Below are positions 53,736 through 64,000 of a stretch of 64,000 nt of DNA, one piece after another. The notes under the pieces were generated by a model. It searched no databases. It was not told the DNA's origin and saw only the letters and a program-made list of their open reading frames with translations. The position numbers were made by a program, and so were the translations under genes. Origin of the DNA: Ariolimax columbianus (lineage: Eukaryota; Mollusca; Gastropoda; Stylommatophora; Arionidae); the NCBI GenBank assembly GCA_036924085.1, contig JAVGWX010000006.1:38746445-38810444 (forward strand). Direction: 5' to 3'. The stretch's first letter is position 1. Every line of letters starts with the position of its first letter.

Positions 53736-54050
53736 GGAGATTAGGTCACAACAGACTTAGATGTCATATGTACAACAAGTTCAAGATTGGCTTTGTGCCT
53801 GCTGCACAGCTCCCCATGAAGGCAGAACATATTTTGCAGTCCTGTCCACTGTATACCGACAAAAGATGTAGCATTTGGCAACAGCCAGTGTCCTTCCACG
53901 AGAAGCTGTACGGAAGCGTACAGAGCCTTGGGTCGACTGCTGCCTTCGTTAGAGTCATCGAAGTCGATGTCTGAAGACGAACGAGGAAGAAGAAGAATAG
54001 CAATAATTTGAAGAAGAAAATAAGAAGAAGGAGGAGGAGGAGGAGCGAAT
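53736..54050 (+). mobile_element. RNase H-bearing LINE 3' end with purine tail
   Basis: Reads YNKFKIGFVPAAQLPMKAEH, ILQSCPLYTDKRCSIWQQPV, SFHEKLYGSVQSLGSTAAFV and RVIEVDV, then GAA/GGA repeats. Related to 39143-39710 (LDKLYGSVDSLTMTAAF) and the inverse of 45425-45720. Only the Cys/His tail remains. Confidence 0.9.
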
Positions 54051-54234
54051 CACGAAGACATAATCATATTTGCAGGGAGTCTGTGCTGGCATTACATGGT
54101 ATCCAAAGTTGCAATGCCCCCACATGTTCCCTACGATGTGATCACTAACCGCCAAGGAGCCATCATAAAGCATATTTACTAAATGTTTATACTTAGGTAA
54201 ACAAAATTTAATATTTCAAATTTGTATAATCAAT

Positions 54235-55005
54235 CATCCATACAGAGAAACAAAACAAACTGCAAAACCACATGAACGCGTGTGCGACTACCTGTGCTAA
54301 ATACAAAATGCGAATTAGCGAGAACAAAACAGAAACTATGATGATCAGTAGAACTCCTAGGCCCCTCAAGACAAGTCTAAATGATATTGCTCTTCAACGG
54401 GTCCATGAGTTAAAGTATTTGGGTAGTATTTTTCGGCAGACGGTAGGATCGACAGGGAAATCGAGACAAGGTACCAGAAAGCATCTGCGGTGACTTATCA
54501 GCTGTCCCCATTGCTTAGACACCCGAGCATTAGTTTGGCAACAAAGCAACAGCTGATAAACAATATATTTATGCCGATTTTGTGCTACCAGTGCCAAACA
54601 TGGCCTCTGTCAAGGGCGTGCGAGAGCAGAATTTCGACTTGTGAAAGGAAGTGTTTGAGGAAAGTCATCGGTGTTACCAGAAGAGACAGAATGCGGAATG
54701 ACGACATTCGAAGTATGGTCGGCACTACGTCTTGTGCCGAATACATTTCCAGGCAGAAAATAAGTTGGTTTGGTCATCTCATGAGAATGCACCCTCATCA
54801 TCTTCCACTGATGGCTTACAATGCTGGTAGATCTGGCTACAGGGAAAGTGGGCGGCCGCGATGTAGATGACATTAAAGTGATTGTGCAACGACAAGGGCT
54901 CACATTGACCGACGCAATGCACTTGGCGCAGGATAGACGACTCAAGCTCCCCACGACGCTAAACGGCACAAGTGGAAAGAAAACTAACTAACTAACTAAC
55001 GGTAT
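54235..55005 (+). mobile_element. LINE thumb and tail domain, family 6, (ACTA)n tail
   Basis: Reads HMNACATTCAKYKMRISENK, TETMMISRTPRPL, VHELKYLGSIFRQ, then after a frameshift SISLATKQQLINNIFMPILC YQCQTWPLSRACESR … KCLRKVIGVTRRDRMRNDDI … ISRQKISWFGHLMRMHPHHL. It ends with ACTAACTAACTAAC at 54985-55001. The element starts just after RT motif C. One of the cleaner fragments, with a 126-codon open stretch (54490-54870). Confidence 0.93.
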
Positions 55006-55314
55006 AAAACACAACAAACCGCCATTGAGCGTGACCTTTTCACAGAATCCTGCTCCAAGACAAACTGAATATCCATCTTTTTCTCTTTATTTGCGATATA
55101 CAAAAACCAGCGCTCCTAATGAAACCAGTCTTTTGAAATGATTACCCCTTCATAACAGAGAGTATTTTTGGAAATAACATTTTTCCCATGTTTTACTAAA
55201 TCGTCCCAGCTTCCAGAATTGGCTGTGGTCGGAGTCAATCATTGATATTCAATATAGCTATTTTTTTTTAACAATATTAACGACAACCCTAAACCAGAAA
55301 CAAGAAGGAACACG
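55006..55314. other. Unassigned sequence
   Basis: Nothing recognised. Confidence 0.45.
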
Positions 55315-55385
55315 ACATGGCTATGAACACGGCATGGCTACGGACACGCATGGCTATCAACACGGCATGGCTATGAATACGGCCT
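55315..55385. repeat. 16-17-bp minisatellite, about 4-5 units
   Basis: CATGGCTATGAACACGG with variants. Confidence 0.88.
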
Positions 55386-55524
55386 ACTTGCGTGGGGCTT
55401 TTCTTAGCATTGCAAAGTTGATAGTGCTGAAATGCCCAGTAAAACCCCACGTAATGAGGTCAAGAACAACAATCAGTTCTCAATTCTTTAATTCTTCTAC
55501 ATGTCTTAGAATAAATAGCGTTTC

Positions 55525-55850
55525 TTCTTAATCATCATCTTCTTCTTCGGCGTTCATCCTCAAAAGATGCTGTGTCGTAGTTTACAGCGAGGCTTCGATA
55601 TAAGCACGTTTCCACCCAACACATCCTTTTCATCTGGCTTTGGGGGGTGGGGGGAGGGGGGTACAGGGTTTGGGTTACAACTGCGATCCCTAGTTTCTTA
55701 TCCAGGCTATAATAGTTATGCCTGTTTCCATGGCTACAGCTTGAAGACAGAAGAGGGTCTTGACTAGTTCTGGTTCGTTAACAAGGATGCAAGCTGCCAG
55801 TTATAATCAGCTAGCTCCTGTCAGCTCATTCACTGTACTGCATCTTCGGT
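55525..55850 (-). mobile_element. SINE-B copy, diverged
   Basis: TTC repeats at the left, then TGTCGTAGTTTACAGCGAGG, CAACACATCC, a G-rich expansion at 55640-55665, GTTCGTTAACAAGGATGC and CAGCTCATTCACTG… align to SINE-B minus. Its tail starts early as in 22913-23150. Confidence 0.78.
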
Positions 55851-56449
55851 CCCAAATATTGTTTTAGATTCAACTTTTTCTGAACAATTTTTGTTGCAAA
55901 GCTGTTTAATTAACGATTTGTTCGTTCAATAATATCACCATGTTATTTTTAGTTGCAATTATTTTCATAGAAAACTTCGCCACTCACGTTTTACATTCTC
56001 ATTTATTTCAATATAGCAGCATTGCAATATTCTTCTGATGATTACAACACTGATTGTTTTATAAATGAAGGGAAGTGACTCGGGCTCTACCTCGGCGGAT
56101 ACTTAATAAGTATTTAAAGCCCGCAATGTTCAAATATGTTATTTATTTCATTTAATTTTAATTATTTGCTATGATGTTTGGTATTTGTTTGATGAATAAT
56201 TTCCAACTCGGTTCTGGTGTGCTATGTAATATTTTATCCAAAAGTCACTATGCTTGCATTTCGAGTGTTATACTTCCATTTGGCCCTACAAATCTCTTCG
56301 AGATTAGTATATCAATGCTTCTTCAATTAAAACAAAGTCAAGAGACAGACTAAATGTTGAAGATCACATGAGTTTGGTTTTAACAAACACGCAGCAGTGA
56401 ATTTTGAAGCTAGTTGCCCAGCTCCAATAAGGACCATAATCACATAATG
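55851..56449. other. Unassigned AT-rich sequence
   Basis: A 60-codon open frame at 56171-56353 has no motif. Nothing else recognised. Confidence 0.4.
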
Positions 56450-56687
56450 GGAGAGAACAATATTGGGACAATAAAATAGGAAAGATACCTATGTGTTATA
56501 ATAGATCATACAGGTAAGGTGAGGGAGCAAGTTCAGGTGGCAGTGAAAAAGGCAAATGCAAGGCTGTGTATTATTAAAAGAAAGATTACACATAAGAGCA
56601 GGAAAGTGATAATAAAACTATATAAATTATTCGTGAGACCTAAATTGGGTTACTGTATTCAGGTAGGGAGTCCCTATCATAGAATGG
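56450..56687 (+). mobile_element. LINE C-terminal region, left half (split by SINE-K)
   Basis: Reads VREQVQVAVKKANARLCIIK RKITHKSRKVIIKLYKLFVR PKLGYCIQVGSPYHRM; the same frame resumes after the SINE at 56994 as YHRMDTNMLERIQRRA. The V..A…..L..I.R….S..V...LYK..VRP.L.YC.Q..SP motif is typical of CR1/L2-like LINE tails. Confidence 0.93.
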
Positions 56688-56993
56688 GAATGATGGGGCT
56701 CACCCTGGTGGCAACTCTTCCCCTGCTCTCTCTTCTCACCTCACTCTGTTTCATTTGACTCTGTCCTACAGTCACACTCTTGCACAACTTTCACACGCGC
56801 CTTCATTGCACTTTGGTTGGGCTAGCTTCTGAAGGCGCACAAACTTAGCATAGGTACATAAAGACGCACACATTCATCCAAGCACTGGTTTATGCGTCCT
56901 GATATCGCCCAATGGACTACGGTCTGGGGTGGAAAATGGCACGCCTCCACCAGTAGAAACTAGTGAAGCAAACATCTAAGCAACAACAACAAA
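56688..56993 (+). mobile_element. SINE-K inserted in LINE, 13-bp target duplication
   Basis: TATCATAGAATGG at 56675-56687 and 56994-57006 bounds 306 bp aligning to SINE-K (TTGCACTTTGGTTGGGCTAG, GACTACGGTCTGGGGTGG, CCAGTAGAAACTAG). The 3' end is (CAA)n at 56980-56993. The tRNA head is mostly missing. Confidence 0.95.
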
Positions 56994-57412
56994 TATCATA
57001 GAATGGATACAAACATGCTAGAAAGGATACAAAGAAGAGCTGCAGTAATGATTATGTAATTCCAGAATTATAGTTATGAGGAAAGACTACAGTTTATAAA
57101 GTTTATAAATGAACCAATAAAAAAGATATATTTGCCTATACCAAGTTTATCAAAGTACAAACGGCTACAAGAACAAGAGGGTATAGCTTTAAATTATTTA
57201 AAGACAAGATTTAAAAAAAAATATTTTTTTTGTCGAAGAGTGGTGAATGCTTGGAATGCATTGTCACGGGATATGGTAGAGACAGGGTCAGTTAATGCAT
57301 TCAAAAATAGATTGGATGCTCACAGTTATTTTTTGTATCGGTGGAGTGGAATAAACTGGTTGTATACAGATTATGTAGAGCCTTTTAGACCAGTATTATG
57401 AAGTTAAGTTAA
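56994..57412 (+). mobile_element. LINE C-terminal region, right half, and 3' tail
   Basis: MLERIQRRAAVMI, then open from 57132 MPIPSLSKYKRLQEQEGIAL … FCRRVVNAWNALSRDMVETG SVNAFKNRLDAH … TDYVEPFRPVL and stop at 57400. R-V-V-N-A-W-N-x-L … V-x-x-F-K-x-x-L-D is the conserved end of CR1-like LINE ORFs. The last bases (AAACTGGTTGTATACAGATT … CAGTATTATGAAGTTAAG) are shared with SINE-A tail type 1 and 41268-41326. Confidence 0.94.
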
Positions 57413-57511
57413 AATGCATTCAATCATCGCACTAAAATGGATATTCTGAAAAGTCTCATTTTAGTGAGTTTTCTTTACCCTTTTAAAAATGTCTTTGTAT
57501 GTAAATGTAGA

Positions 57512-57528
57512 GGGGGGGGGGGGGGGGG
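57512..57528. repeat. Poly-G tract, 17 nt
   Basis: Uninterrupted guanines. Right of it, similar words TCACAGATTACAT / TCGCAGGTTATAT recur. Confidence 0.95.
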
Positions 57529-57634
57529 AGATGTCGCAGGTTATATGGCTGTTATAAAAGGTGTCACAGATTACATAACTATTTTAAATTGGGTCTAGAA
57601 TCGAAAACGGTATGTCGGTATTTTTCTCGGTATG

Positions 57635-57994
57635 GCTTGGTTTGGCTTCGTTCGTTCTCAATCTCCCGCTACCAAACCATGAAAGGGCTTAAGTAGCAGA
57701 ATGTATTCCAGAGAACGGAATGCGTTGTGTCGTAGTTTACAGGTTGACTGCGATATTTGCACATTTCGGTCCAACACATCTTGACTGCAGCAATCATTTT
57801 TTGAGTACCGGATTAGCATTCCCTCTTCGGTTCTTTCTCCTTAGCCAGTCTGCCCTGCATCAGCCTGGTGTCTAGGATCACCGCGTGGAGGTGTAGAAGG
57901 GTCTTAGCAGCTCTGGTTCGCTGGTCCTGACGCTAGCAGTCAGCTATGGATCGCTGACCGCTGCAGCTCATGCACTGCTCAGCATCTTGATCCC
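57635..57994 (-). mobile_element. SINE-B, complete, 13-bp target duplication
   Basis: TTTTCTCGGTATG at 57622-57634 and 57995-58007 bounds 360 bp. The 5' end (right) is GGGATCAAGATGCTGAGCAG; the 3' end (left) is GAGAACGAACGAAGCCAAAC CAAGC rather than (GAA)n. Confirms the boundaries seen at 20294-20658. Confidence 0.97.
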
Positions 57995-58049
57995 TTTTCT
58001 CGGTATGACCCTTTCTCCGCGTACAGAGAGGATTGGCAAAACTACTGTA

Positions 58050-58205
58050 CTGCAAAACTGCCATAGAGGAACATATCACAAACAGATACAAATACGGATC
58101 CATACACTGACCAATACGTCTTGATATCGTCATTAGGACTTAGGTCTGGGGTTGGCCGGTCGTGTCTTCGCCAGTAGAATCCAGAAAGGCAAACCTGTAA
58201 TCAAA
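58050..58205 (+). mobile_element. SINE-K 3' fragment
   Basis: CAATACGTCTTGATATCGTC, TAGGTCTGGGGTTGGCC and CGCCAGTAGAATCCAG align with SINE-K 3' half, followed by (AC)n. Confidence 0.82.
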
Positions 58206-58384
58206 CCACACACACACAAAACCCCCCAAAAAGTTTCGAAGCAATGAAATAGTGGAACCCATTTTACACTTACTTTCAAAAGGCTCATCATTATTCCCAA
58301 TGCCGAGTTTCATGTTGCGCGAAGAGAGTTGAAATTAAAAGATCTTTGGCTTTGTTCGTCATAAGTATATTTTTTTATTCAATT

Positions 58385-58640
58385 TTTTTTTTTTTTTGCG
58401 TTCGCCTTATTTCTCAATTTCCCAAGGCGGTGTGGTGTGCGTTGCACTACGGTTTGTATTTTTCTCCTGTCGGCCTAGTGCATCCGACTTTGGCATGTAT
58501 TCTAGGTAAGCGTCTGCTTCCTCCTGCATTTTCTAAGGGTTTGCTTCCCCGGGGTAATGGCCGGTGCTGTGATGGAGAGCAAACCCAGCACCGTCTGGTT
58601 GTGAACCGTGTCACTTAACCACTAGCCCACGCCGACCCCG
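58385..58640 (-). mobile_element. SINE-D, full length
   Basis: On the minus strand: head GGCTAGTGGTTAAGTGACAC, then GCTGGGTTTGCTCTCC (diverged B box), body GCATGCACTAGG-type block with GACAGGAGAAAAATACAAAC, end AATAAGGCGAACGC near a T/A tract. Confidence 0.9.
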
Positions 58641-58769
58641 AAAAGGTATCTGAGCTCGCAAAAGCCGGAAGTGGCGGTTCGCAGATTCGCTATCCACAGA
58701 GCTAGAAAGAAGCAAAGAAATTCATTAAACGCTCCAAAAGGATGGAATGGAGAGACCAGCACACACAAA

Positions 58770-59165
58770 ATGCAAACCAGAAAATGACGGCATAGACAAA
58801 CTTGGCAGAGATGGGCAGTCAAAGATCTTCAGACTCAGAACGGGACATTGCAGACTCAAGTCCCATCTCCACAGAATGGGTTTTAGAGACACCGACATTG
58901 TGGAGCACCAGAGCAAACACCAGAACATATCATGCAGGATTGCCCCACTTATGCAGACCAAAGAGAGGTAGTCTGGCCCTGTGGACACGACCATGCTCAA
59001 AAAACGGTGGGGGACCGGCAAAGACCTGAAAGGCAAAGTTTCCTTCGTTAATCTCACCGGGCTGGAAGCACAGCGTCAGTTAATCGAAGAAGAAGAAAAA
59101 GAAGTAGAAGAAGAACAAGAAGAAGAAGAAGAAGAAAAAGAAGAAGAAGAAGTAGAAGAAGAATT
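58770..59165 (+). mobile_element. RNase H-type LINE 3' end with GAA tail
   Basis: Reads across frames IFRLRTGHCRLKSHLHRMGF RDTDIVEHQ … RREVVWPVDTTMLKKRWGTG-like, with GKDLKGKVSFVNLTGLEAQR, then (GAA)n encoding glutamates from 59085. F-R-x-G-H-x-R-L-x-x-H is the Cys/His-tail motif after the RNase H domain. Confidence 0.88.
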
Positions 59166-59919
59166 GTATTACTTATCATCGTTTTGTTTAATTTTTGTAC
59201 AAGTGCATTCATTTGCATCATTCCTTTGTTGTTTCAACTGCTAACCGGACCATGTATGTTTTGCTTCTTATGCGACAGCAGACACAATTGAGAGGCTGGA
59301 TACTGTTTATTTTTATTAATAATCTATACATCATGGTATAGTCAAAATACAACGTTGTTGTCAGGTGCCCTTGTGAAGAAATGCTTCATCTTAATGTAAA
59401 TAACATTGATGCAAAAGGCACCATTATAGCCAGGTGCTTCGTCAACTCATCAACCAAAGACTCGACACGAAGAAGACGAACAAAAAACGGCCTGTTTGTA
59501 TCGTGTATTTCTTGGTATTGCAAATGTATCAGATATGTAATGCCTGGTCATACCCGACATAGCATGCTCAATAAGATCATCAGTTTCATCAACGGACCAG
59601 ACTCGTTCTGGCATTGCAGATGTCAATTAATTATCAATCAATCAAAGCCCGTCGCTCCAATCGGCACATAGGCCATTGACCACATCTCACAAGCATACAC
59701 GATCATCGGCTACTCTTTCTGTCTCTCTTCGTGTGTAACTATTTAATTGTAATTCTTCAAACATTCTCTTCTCGGTGTATTTTTAGGTCTCGATCTTATT
59801 CTCTTCCCTTGCGGGTTCCATGTGAGAGCCTATCTGGTTATGTTGGACAATGCCTTTCTCGTCGTTTGTGTAATGCAGTGCCATTTTCGTGTCCTAAAGA
59901 TGTTCTCATGTATTTTTTG
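59166..59919. other. Unassigned sequence
   Basis: No firm signal. CATTGCAAATATATCAGATG near 59920 repeats TATTGCAAATGTATCAGATA near 59515, about 410 bp apart, so a diverged duplication may span 59500-59960. Confidence 0.4.
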
Positions 59920-60620
59920 ACATTGCAAATATATCAGATGTATAATGCCTGGCCAAGTGATACGTATATATATATGTATCATACACTGCAACAACATAAT
60001 CACATCCCACGTGATTGTCACCTTGCTATGGATCTCTGGACATGGAGAGATACCGGGAAACGAAATGGCTGACAGACTTGCAAAAACAGGAACCTCCAAA
60101 CAACAAGGGCATAGATCCTGCAGTAATCACACAATAAAACGAATTATTACGAATAATACCAGGGAAATATGGATGAATATGTGGTAGACGGTGGCAACAG
60201 TTTTCAGTGTATTTAGCAAAATGCCATAGCGAAAATTAATGATGATATAAATAGACTACATAGAAGATACCAAAGTATCATCTTTCAGTTCCGAACAGGA
60301 CACACCAGAGTCAATAGCCACATAATGTCCGTGTGCAGACATTACTCTCACCCTGATGAAACAGATATCTACTCATCGAGCGCTTGCGGACATTCTAAAA
60401 AGATTCTAACAAATACCGCCGACAATTGCCAACACTCTGTAGCCAGCAGTGAACATTTAAAGAAGACCTGTATTAACATAAAGATGGTATTGGGCTACAA
60501 AGAACTGGCTTGCTCGGCAGCTATTGGATAACATCAACAACAGCAACTATTTAGAAGCTACAGAAGATCTTGCCAAAGCAAGGAGAAATATACAGCCGGA
60601 AGAGCCCTTAAAAATCCTAA
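59920..60620 (+). mobile_element. RNase H-bearing LINE fragment
   Basis: Reads VTLLWISGHGEIPGNEMADR LAKTGTSKQQ (end of RNase H, with the G-H-x-x-I-x-G-N-E-x-A-D motif), SNHTIKRIITNNTREIWMNM, then HIMSVCRHYSHPD and CGHSKKILTNTADNCQHS, a cysteine/histidine tail. Several frame breaks. Confidence 0.88.
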
Positions 60621-60834
60621 GATTGGTGTGAATCTAATGTCTAGGTCAAACTATGGTTCCGGGTAACGAAAGAACTAACATTCTGGTTGCACAAGCACTC
60701 TTTATGTGGCCATGGATATGGTAGGGGTGACATTTTGAAGTACAAATAATGGCTGTCTGTTGCATGATGACACTCAAAAGAGGAATTGGCAAAACACACA
60801 TTGTAGAACAGCTTAATTAATCAAAGTCGAAGTG

Positions 60835-60956
60835 ACAGCTTGGGCTAGTGGTTAAGTGACACGGCTCACAAGCCGAGGCAGCTCGGTTCGCTCCCCAATC
60901 ACAGCACAGGCCACTATCCCAGGCATACAAACTCTTGGAAAATGCTGAAGAAAGTA
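60835..60956 (+). mobile_element. SINE-D head fragment
   Basis: GGGCTAGTGGTTAAGTGACA and CTCGGTTCGCTCCCC form an A/B-box pair. The body is cut by the adjoining LINE end at 60957. Confidence 0.88.
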
Positions 60957-62705
60957 GGTCAGGTCAGGTCATCCCGTAACCGGTGAGGTCGTTGGGACAC
61001 ACATGAAGACATCATCACATCTCCACGCCATCCCTCCCTGTCAGATGCCGCTGCCTGTGACTCTTCTGGTCGGAGACTGATCCATTCTTTTATGTTGTCC
61101 TCCCATCTCTTTTTGGGCCGGCCTCTTCGTCGTCTGCCATGCACTTTCCCGTGGAGGATTGTGTTTGCAAGACCATTTGATCTCGATATGTGACCGTACC
61201 AAGTGAGTTTCCCTCTTTTGACAGTTGCCAAGAGATCTTCGAAAGGCCCTATTGCTGTTGTAATTCTATCTCGTATTTCCTCGTTTGTAACTCGATCTTT
61301 GTACGTGACGTTTAATCGTTTTCGGAAACATCTCCAAGGTTTGTATCCTTCGTTGAAGGTCAGCTGTAACTGTTCATGTCTCACACGCATAGAGAAATAT
61401 TGACAGGACCAGTGTACGCATAAATCTGATTTTCGTGCGTAGTGCCAACCGTTTATCTTGCCAGACTTTGTTAAGCCGTGCAAGCGCCGCTATTGTCTGT
61501 GCTATTCTGGCCAACACTTCACATTTTGATCCCTCATCACTGACAATCGACCCAAGATATTTAAAACAGTCAACCACTTCGAGTTCGTTACCGTTAGCTT
61601 TTATCTTGCTGTTGAAGCCCGTAGCGTTGTTGGTCATTTATTTTGTCTTTCCAGCGTTTATCTCCATACCATAGTCAAGAGCTGTTTCATCGAGCCTTCT
61701 GACCCATTCCTGGAGTTCTGCTTCTGAACCCGCCAACCCGTCGATATCATCTGCAAAACGAAGGTTGGTAATCGTTCAGCCCTCTATCTTGACAGTACCA
61801 ACGTGACTTCCAAGTGCCTCACTCATAATTCTTTCAAGGAATATATTGAAAAGAGTTGGAGAGAGTGTACACCCATGTCTCACACCAACTGATGTACGAA
61901 ACCAGTTTCCTCGCCTCCCATTCACAAGAACTGCACTAGACGCCTTGTTATACAGGTGTTCAAGGACCGTTATAATATTTCCGTTGATTTTATACATCCT
62001 AATGGTTGCCCAAAGCGCTTTATGCCATACCCTATCAAACGCCTTCTTAAAATCCACAAACACATGATACGGTGTTTGCTGCTGATCTAGATATTTCTCG
62101 CTTAGCAGCCTTAAATTAAATATCTATTCTGTAGTGCTTCTTCCCTGTCTGAACCCTGCTTGCTCCTCTGCAATAATGTTCTCTGCTTGGGGTTTCAATC
62201 GGTCGAGGATTAATCTAAGTATGACCTTGCTAGGGTGGCTAAGGAGGCTTATTGTTCTGTAATTTTGGCACAGCTTTAGGTTTCCAGACTTATGTAACGG
62301 TATAACTATTGATTTCGTCCATAAGTCCGGCCAGTTTCCTGTCGCCCATATTTTGTTACAGATGTGTGTCAGGCCTTCCACCACTACCTCTCCACCTGCT
62401 TGTAAGAGCTCTGCTGGTATATTGTCTACGCCGGCCGCCTTCCCTCTTCTAAATGTCTTTACCGCTGCAATTACCTCTTCCTTCATTATCAGTTGGTTAT
62501 CCTCTATATTTGTTGGTGTTGGGATGAATGTTTTCTCAGGTTTGTTTCGCCCTTCATAGTTATATAGCTCGGAACAGTACTCTGTCCATCTTGCCAGTAC
62601 ATCATTTCCCTCAATGAGACACTTGCCGTTTTTATCATGGATCATAAGGTTCCTACTTTGTCTTGGTGTTACCAGTTCTTTGACCACCTTGTATGCTCCT
62701 TTAGC
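60957..62705 (-). mobile_element. Best-preserved LINE: RT domain to 3' end, with stops
   Basis: Minus strand from 62687: linker (WTEYCSELYNYEGRN), RT motifs RRGKAAGVDNIPAELLQAGG, GNLKLCQNYRTISLLS, AEEQAGFRQGRSTTE, motif A FVDFKKAFDRVWHKALW, motif B GVRHGCTLSPTLFNIFLE, motif C LRFADDIDGLAG, thumb VVDCFKYLGSIVSDEG, and LSIFLYACET. These share one frame over about 1.3 kb, interrupted by four stops, one of them a likely TGG-to-TGA at ACET-W. After a short deletion the tail domain KRLNVTYKDRVTNEEI … GKLTWYGHISRSNGLANTIL … GRPKKRWEDNIKEW continues to 60959. The end is (TGACC)n. No endonuclease is present: it is 5'-truncated where a SINE-D tail begins. Confidence 0.96.
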
Positions 62706-62717
62706 ATCATAAGTAGA

Positions 62718-62840
62718 CCCTTACATAAAATGAATGCCGAAGTCGGATGTACAGATCCGACAGGCGCAAAATAAAAAAAACTTAGTGCACGCGCACCGCC
62801 TTATGGAGTATAGAAAATAAGGCAAACGCAAAAATTGAAC
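62718..62840 (+). mobile_element. SINE-D 3' fragment
   Basis: GCCGAAGTCGGATGTACAGA, GACAGGCGCAAAATAAAAAA and AATAAGGCAAACGC match the SINE-D body. Headless. Confidence 0.88.
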
Positions 62841-63119
62841 TAAAAATAAAATAAAAGTCGAGTGAAGTGAGGCGCATGAGAGAATGGAGCAAGAGTATGT
62901 ACAACCAGTATCAAACAACGGTAACAAACAGTATCCACACTCTTCGTGATTTGCTCATCAACACTGAGCACCTATAAGTATACCCGGAGTATAATGAAGT
63001 CGATTCTTAACAATAGAACAGAATCCAGCGTAACAAGCTAAATAAGTTCTATTGACTTTCGTAATGATGTTGACTCATTTCCATGTCCAATGTTTAAAAT
63101 AGTAAATCTTCTCTTCGTG
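62841..63119. other. Unassigned sequence
   Basis: No features recognised. Confidence 0.4.
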
Positions 63120-63125
63120 AGCATT

Positions 63126-63175
63126 CAACAACAACAACAACAATAACAACAACAACAACAACAATAACAACAACA
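63126..63175. repeat. (CAA)n microsatellite
   Basis: CAA/CAATAA triplets abutting the right-hand repeat H copy; may be its terminal tract. Confidence 0.93.
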
Positions 63176-63500
63176 TGTCCAATGTGTGTTGTTGTTTAAT
63201 GCCCACAATGAATAAGTTTACTCTTTTGTGCGACCTTTAAAGGACGTTAAGTGGCGAGTCGTAATAGCTATTCTCACATCCCGAGCATTCTGATGAAGAT
63301 GGACCGCAGTCATCCAGGCGGTTGTTCTATGCGTGCTTCATCTGCGTGGCGCTCACTACTACGCGGATCACATCGATCCACATCTTGTTGGTCAGACTGC
63401 CTTGAAAACAGCTTGTTTCCAGGAAACGCTACATGGTGTTGGTCAGTGTATTGTCCCTGACGCGACATCCTGATCTATATTTTGTGTCAGACTGGACTGT
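63176..63500 (+). mobile_element. Repeat H, third copy, inverted
   Basis: TTTTGTGCGACCTTTAAAGG, ATGAAGATGGACCGCAGTC, GGCGCTCACTACTACGCGG and CTTGAAAACAGCTTG match 28113-28525 in reverse. Confidence 0.83.
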
Positions 63501-63639
63501 CCAATTCAGCCTTTTCTCAACATTTTTATCATGGATGAACCTTTGAAATCGATTTTATTATTTAAAATTATTACTGGTATTATTATTGTTATTTTCACTA
63601 TTATTATTACTATCATTGAAAGCAAATTTTGCTGCTGGA

Positions 63640-63950
63640 TCCGAAACAACAACAAAACAAATTTACAGGTATTGAAAAAGTTGGGGGTAAAAGAAAATTA
63701 ATGACTGACACCAGCGTTAGACAGTTGCGTTATTTTTGTCATATCACAAGACATATCTCCTTGTTGAAGACCATACTGGAAGGTAGGGTGGAAGGCAGTC
63801 GTTCAAGAGGCAGACAACGTTTTAAGTAAGTGGATAACATCAGGAGATGGATTGGAAAAGATTGTACCACTACGGCAAGAGACAGAGTACACTAGAGATC
63901 CATTGCATCCGACTTTCGATGCGGAGATGGCACTTGAACTGAACTGAACA
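63640..63950 (+). mobile_element. LINE C-terminal fragment, (TGAAC)n tail
   Basis: Reads RQLRYFCHITRHISLLKTIL EGRVEGSRSRGRQRFK, stop, VDNIRRWIGKDCTTTARDRV and ends ACTTGAACTGAACTGAAC. Same tail domain as other LINEs; closest in layout to 60957-62705 (WYGHISRSNGLANTIL…). Confidence 0.88.
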
Positions 63951-64000
63951 ACTGTCATTGTCTCTGGTGAATGATGCGGTAATCCATTCAGACAAAGCAA

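Overview
The window looks like gene-poor, repeat-dominated intergenic DNA from an animal nuclear genome. I see no bacterial-type operons, no convincing host exon and no stand-alone RNA gene. The decayed coding sequence is almost entirely from non-LTR retrotransposons (LINEs), plus one internally deleted mariner. Several tRNA-headed SINE families, long minisatellites and many microsatellites fill most of the rest. The LINE families, the RNase H-bearing LINEs with GAA tails and the abundant tRNA-SINEs suggest a lophotrochozoan, perhaps a mollusc. That placement is an inference and is uncertain.

Layout. 0-9 kb: TA, ATT and CA microsatellites, a SINE-B with a GAA tail, two LINE C-terminal fragments, a 26-bp minisatellite and a 24-bp minisatellite interrupted by a SINE-A. 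9-18 kb: SINE-A, SINE-D and SINE-K copies, several LINE fragments, and 46-bp and 57-bp arrays grown inside older repeats. 18-20 kb: a 100-bp satellite made of a LINE C-terminal segment, next to LINE fragments carrying a SINE-B with target-site duplications (TSDs). 21-34 kb: a 29-bp array, a Penelope-like repeat holding a tiny LINE insertion, a deleted mariner, LINE pieces, repeat H, SINE-E and a TACA microsatellite. 34-46 kb: decayed LINEs, several with other LINEs inserted, and a degenerate ~37-bp array interrupted by at least four insertions. 46.8-51.1 kb: a 4.3-kb satellite of about 140 units of 30 bp. 51-64 kb: more nested LINEs and SINEs, ending with the best-preserved LINE (60,957-62,705, minus), which keeps its reverse-transcriptase motifs in one frame broken by stops.

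How the parts relate. At least eleven insertions can be delimited by TSDs read directly from the sequence, and in several cases a paralogous copy elsewhere in the window shows the empty site. Two SINE families end in sequence resembling LINE 3' ends in the same window, suggesting which LINEs moved them. At least five minisatellites are local amplifications of a short segment inside a mobile element; for several the single-copy state is also present. The long open frames over the tandem arrays follow from unit lengths divisible by three and are not called as genes.
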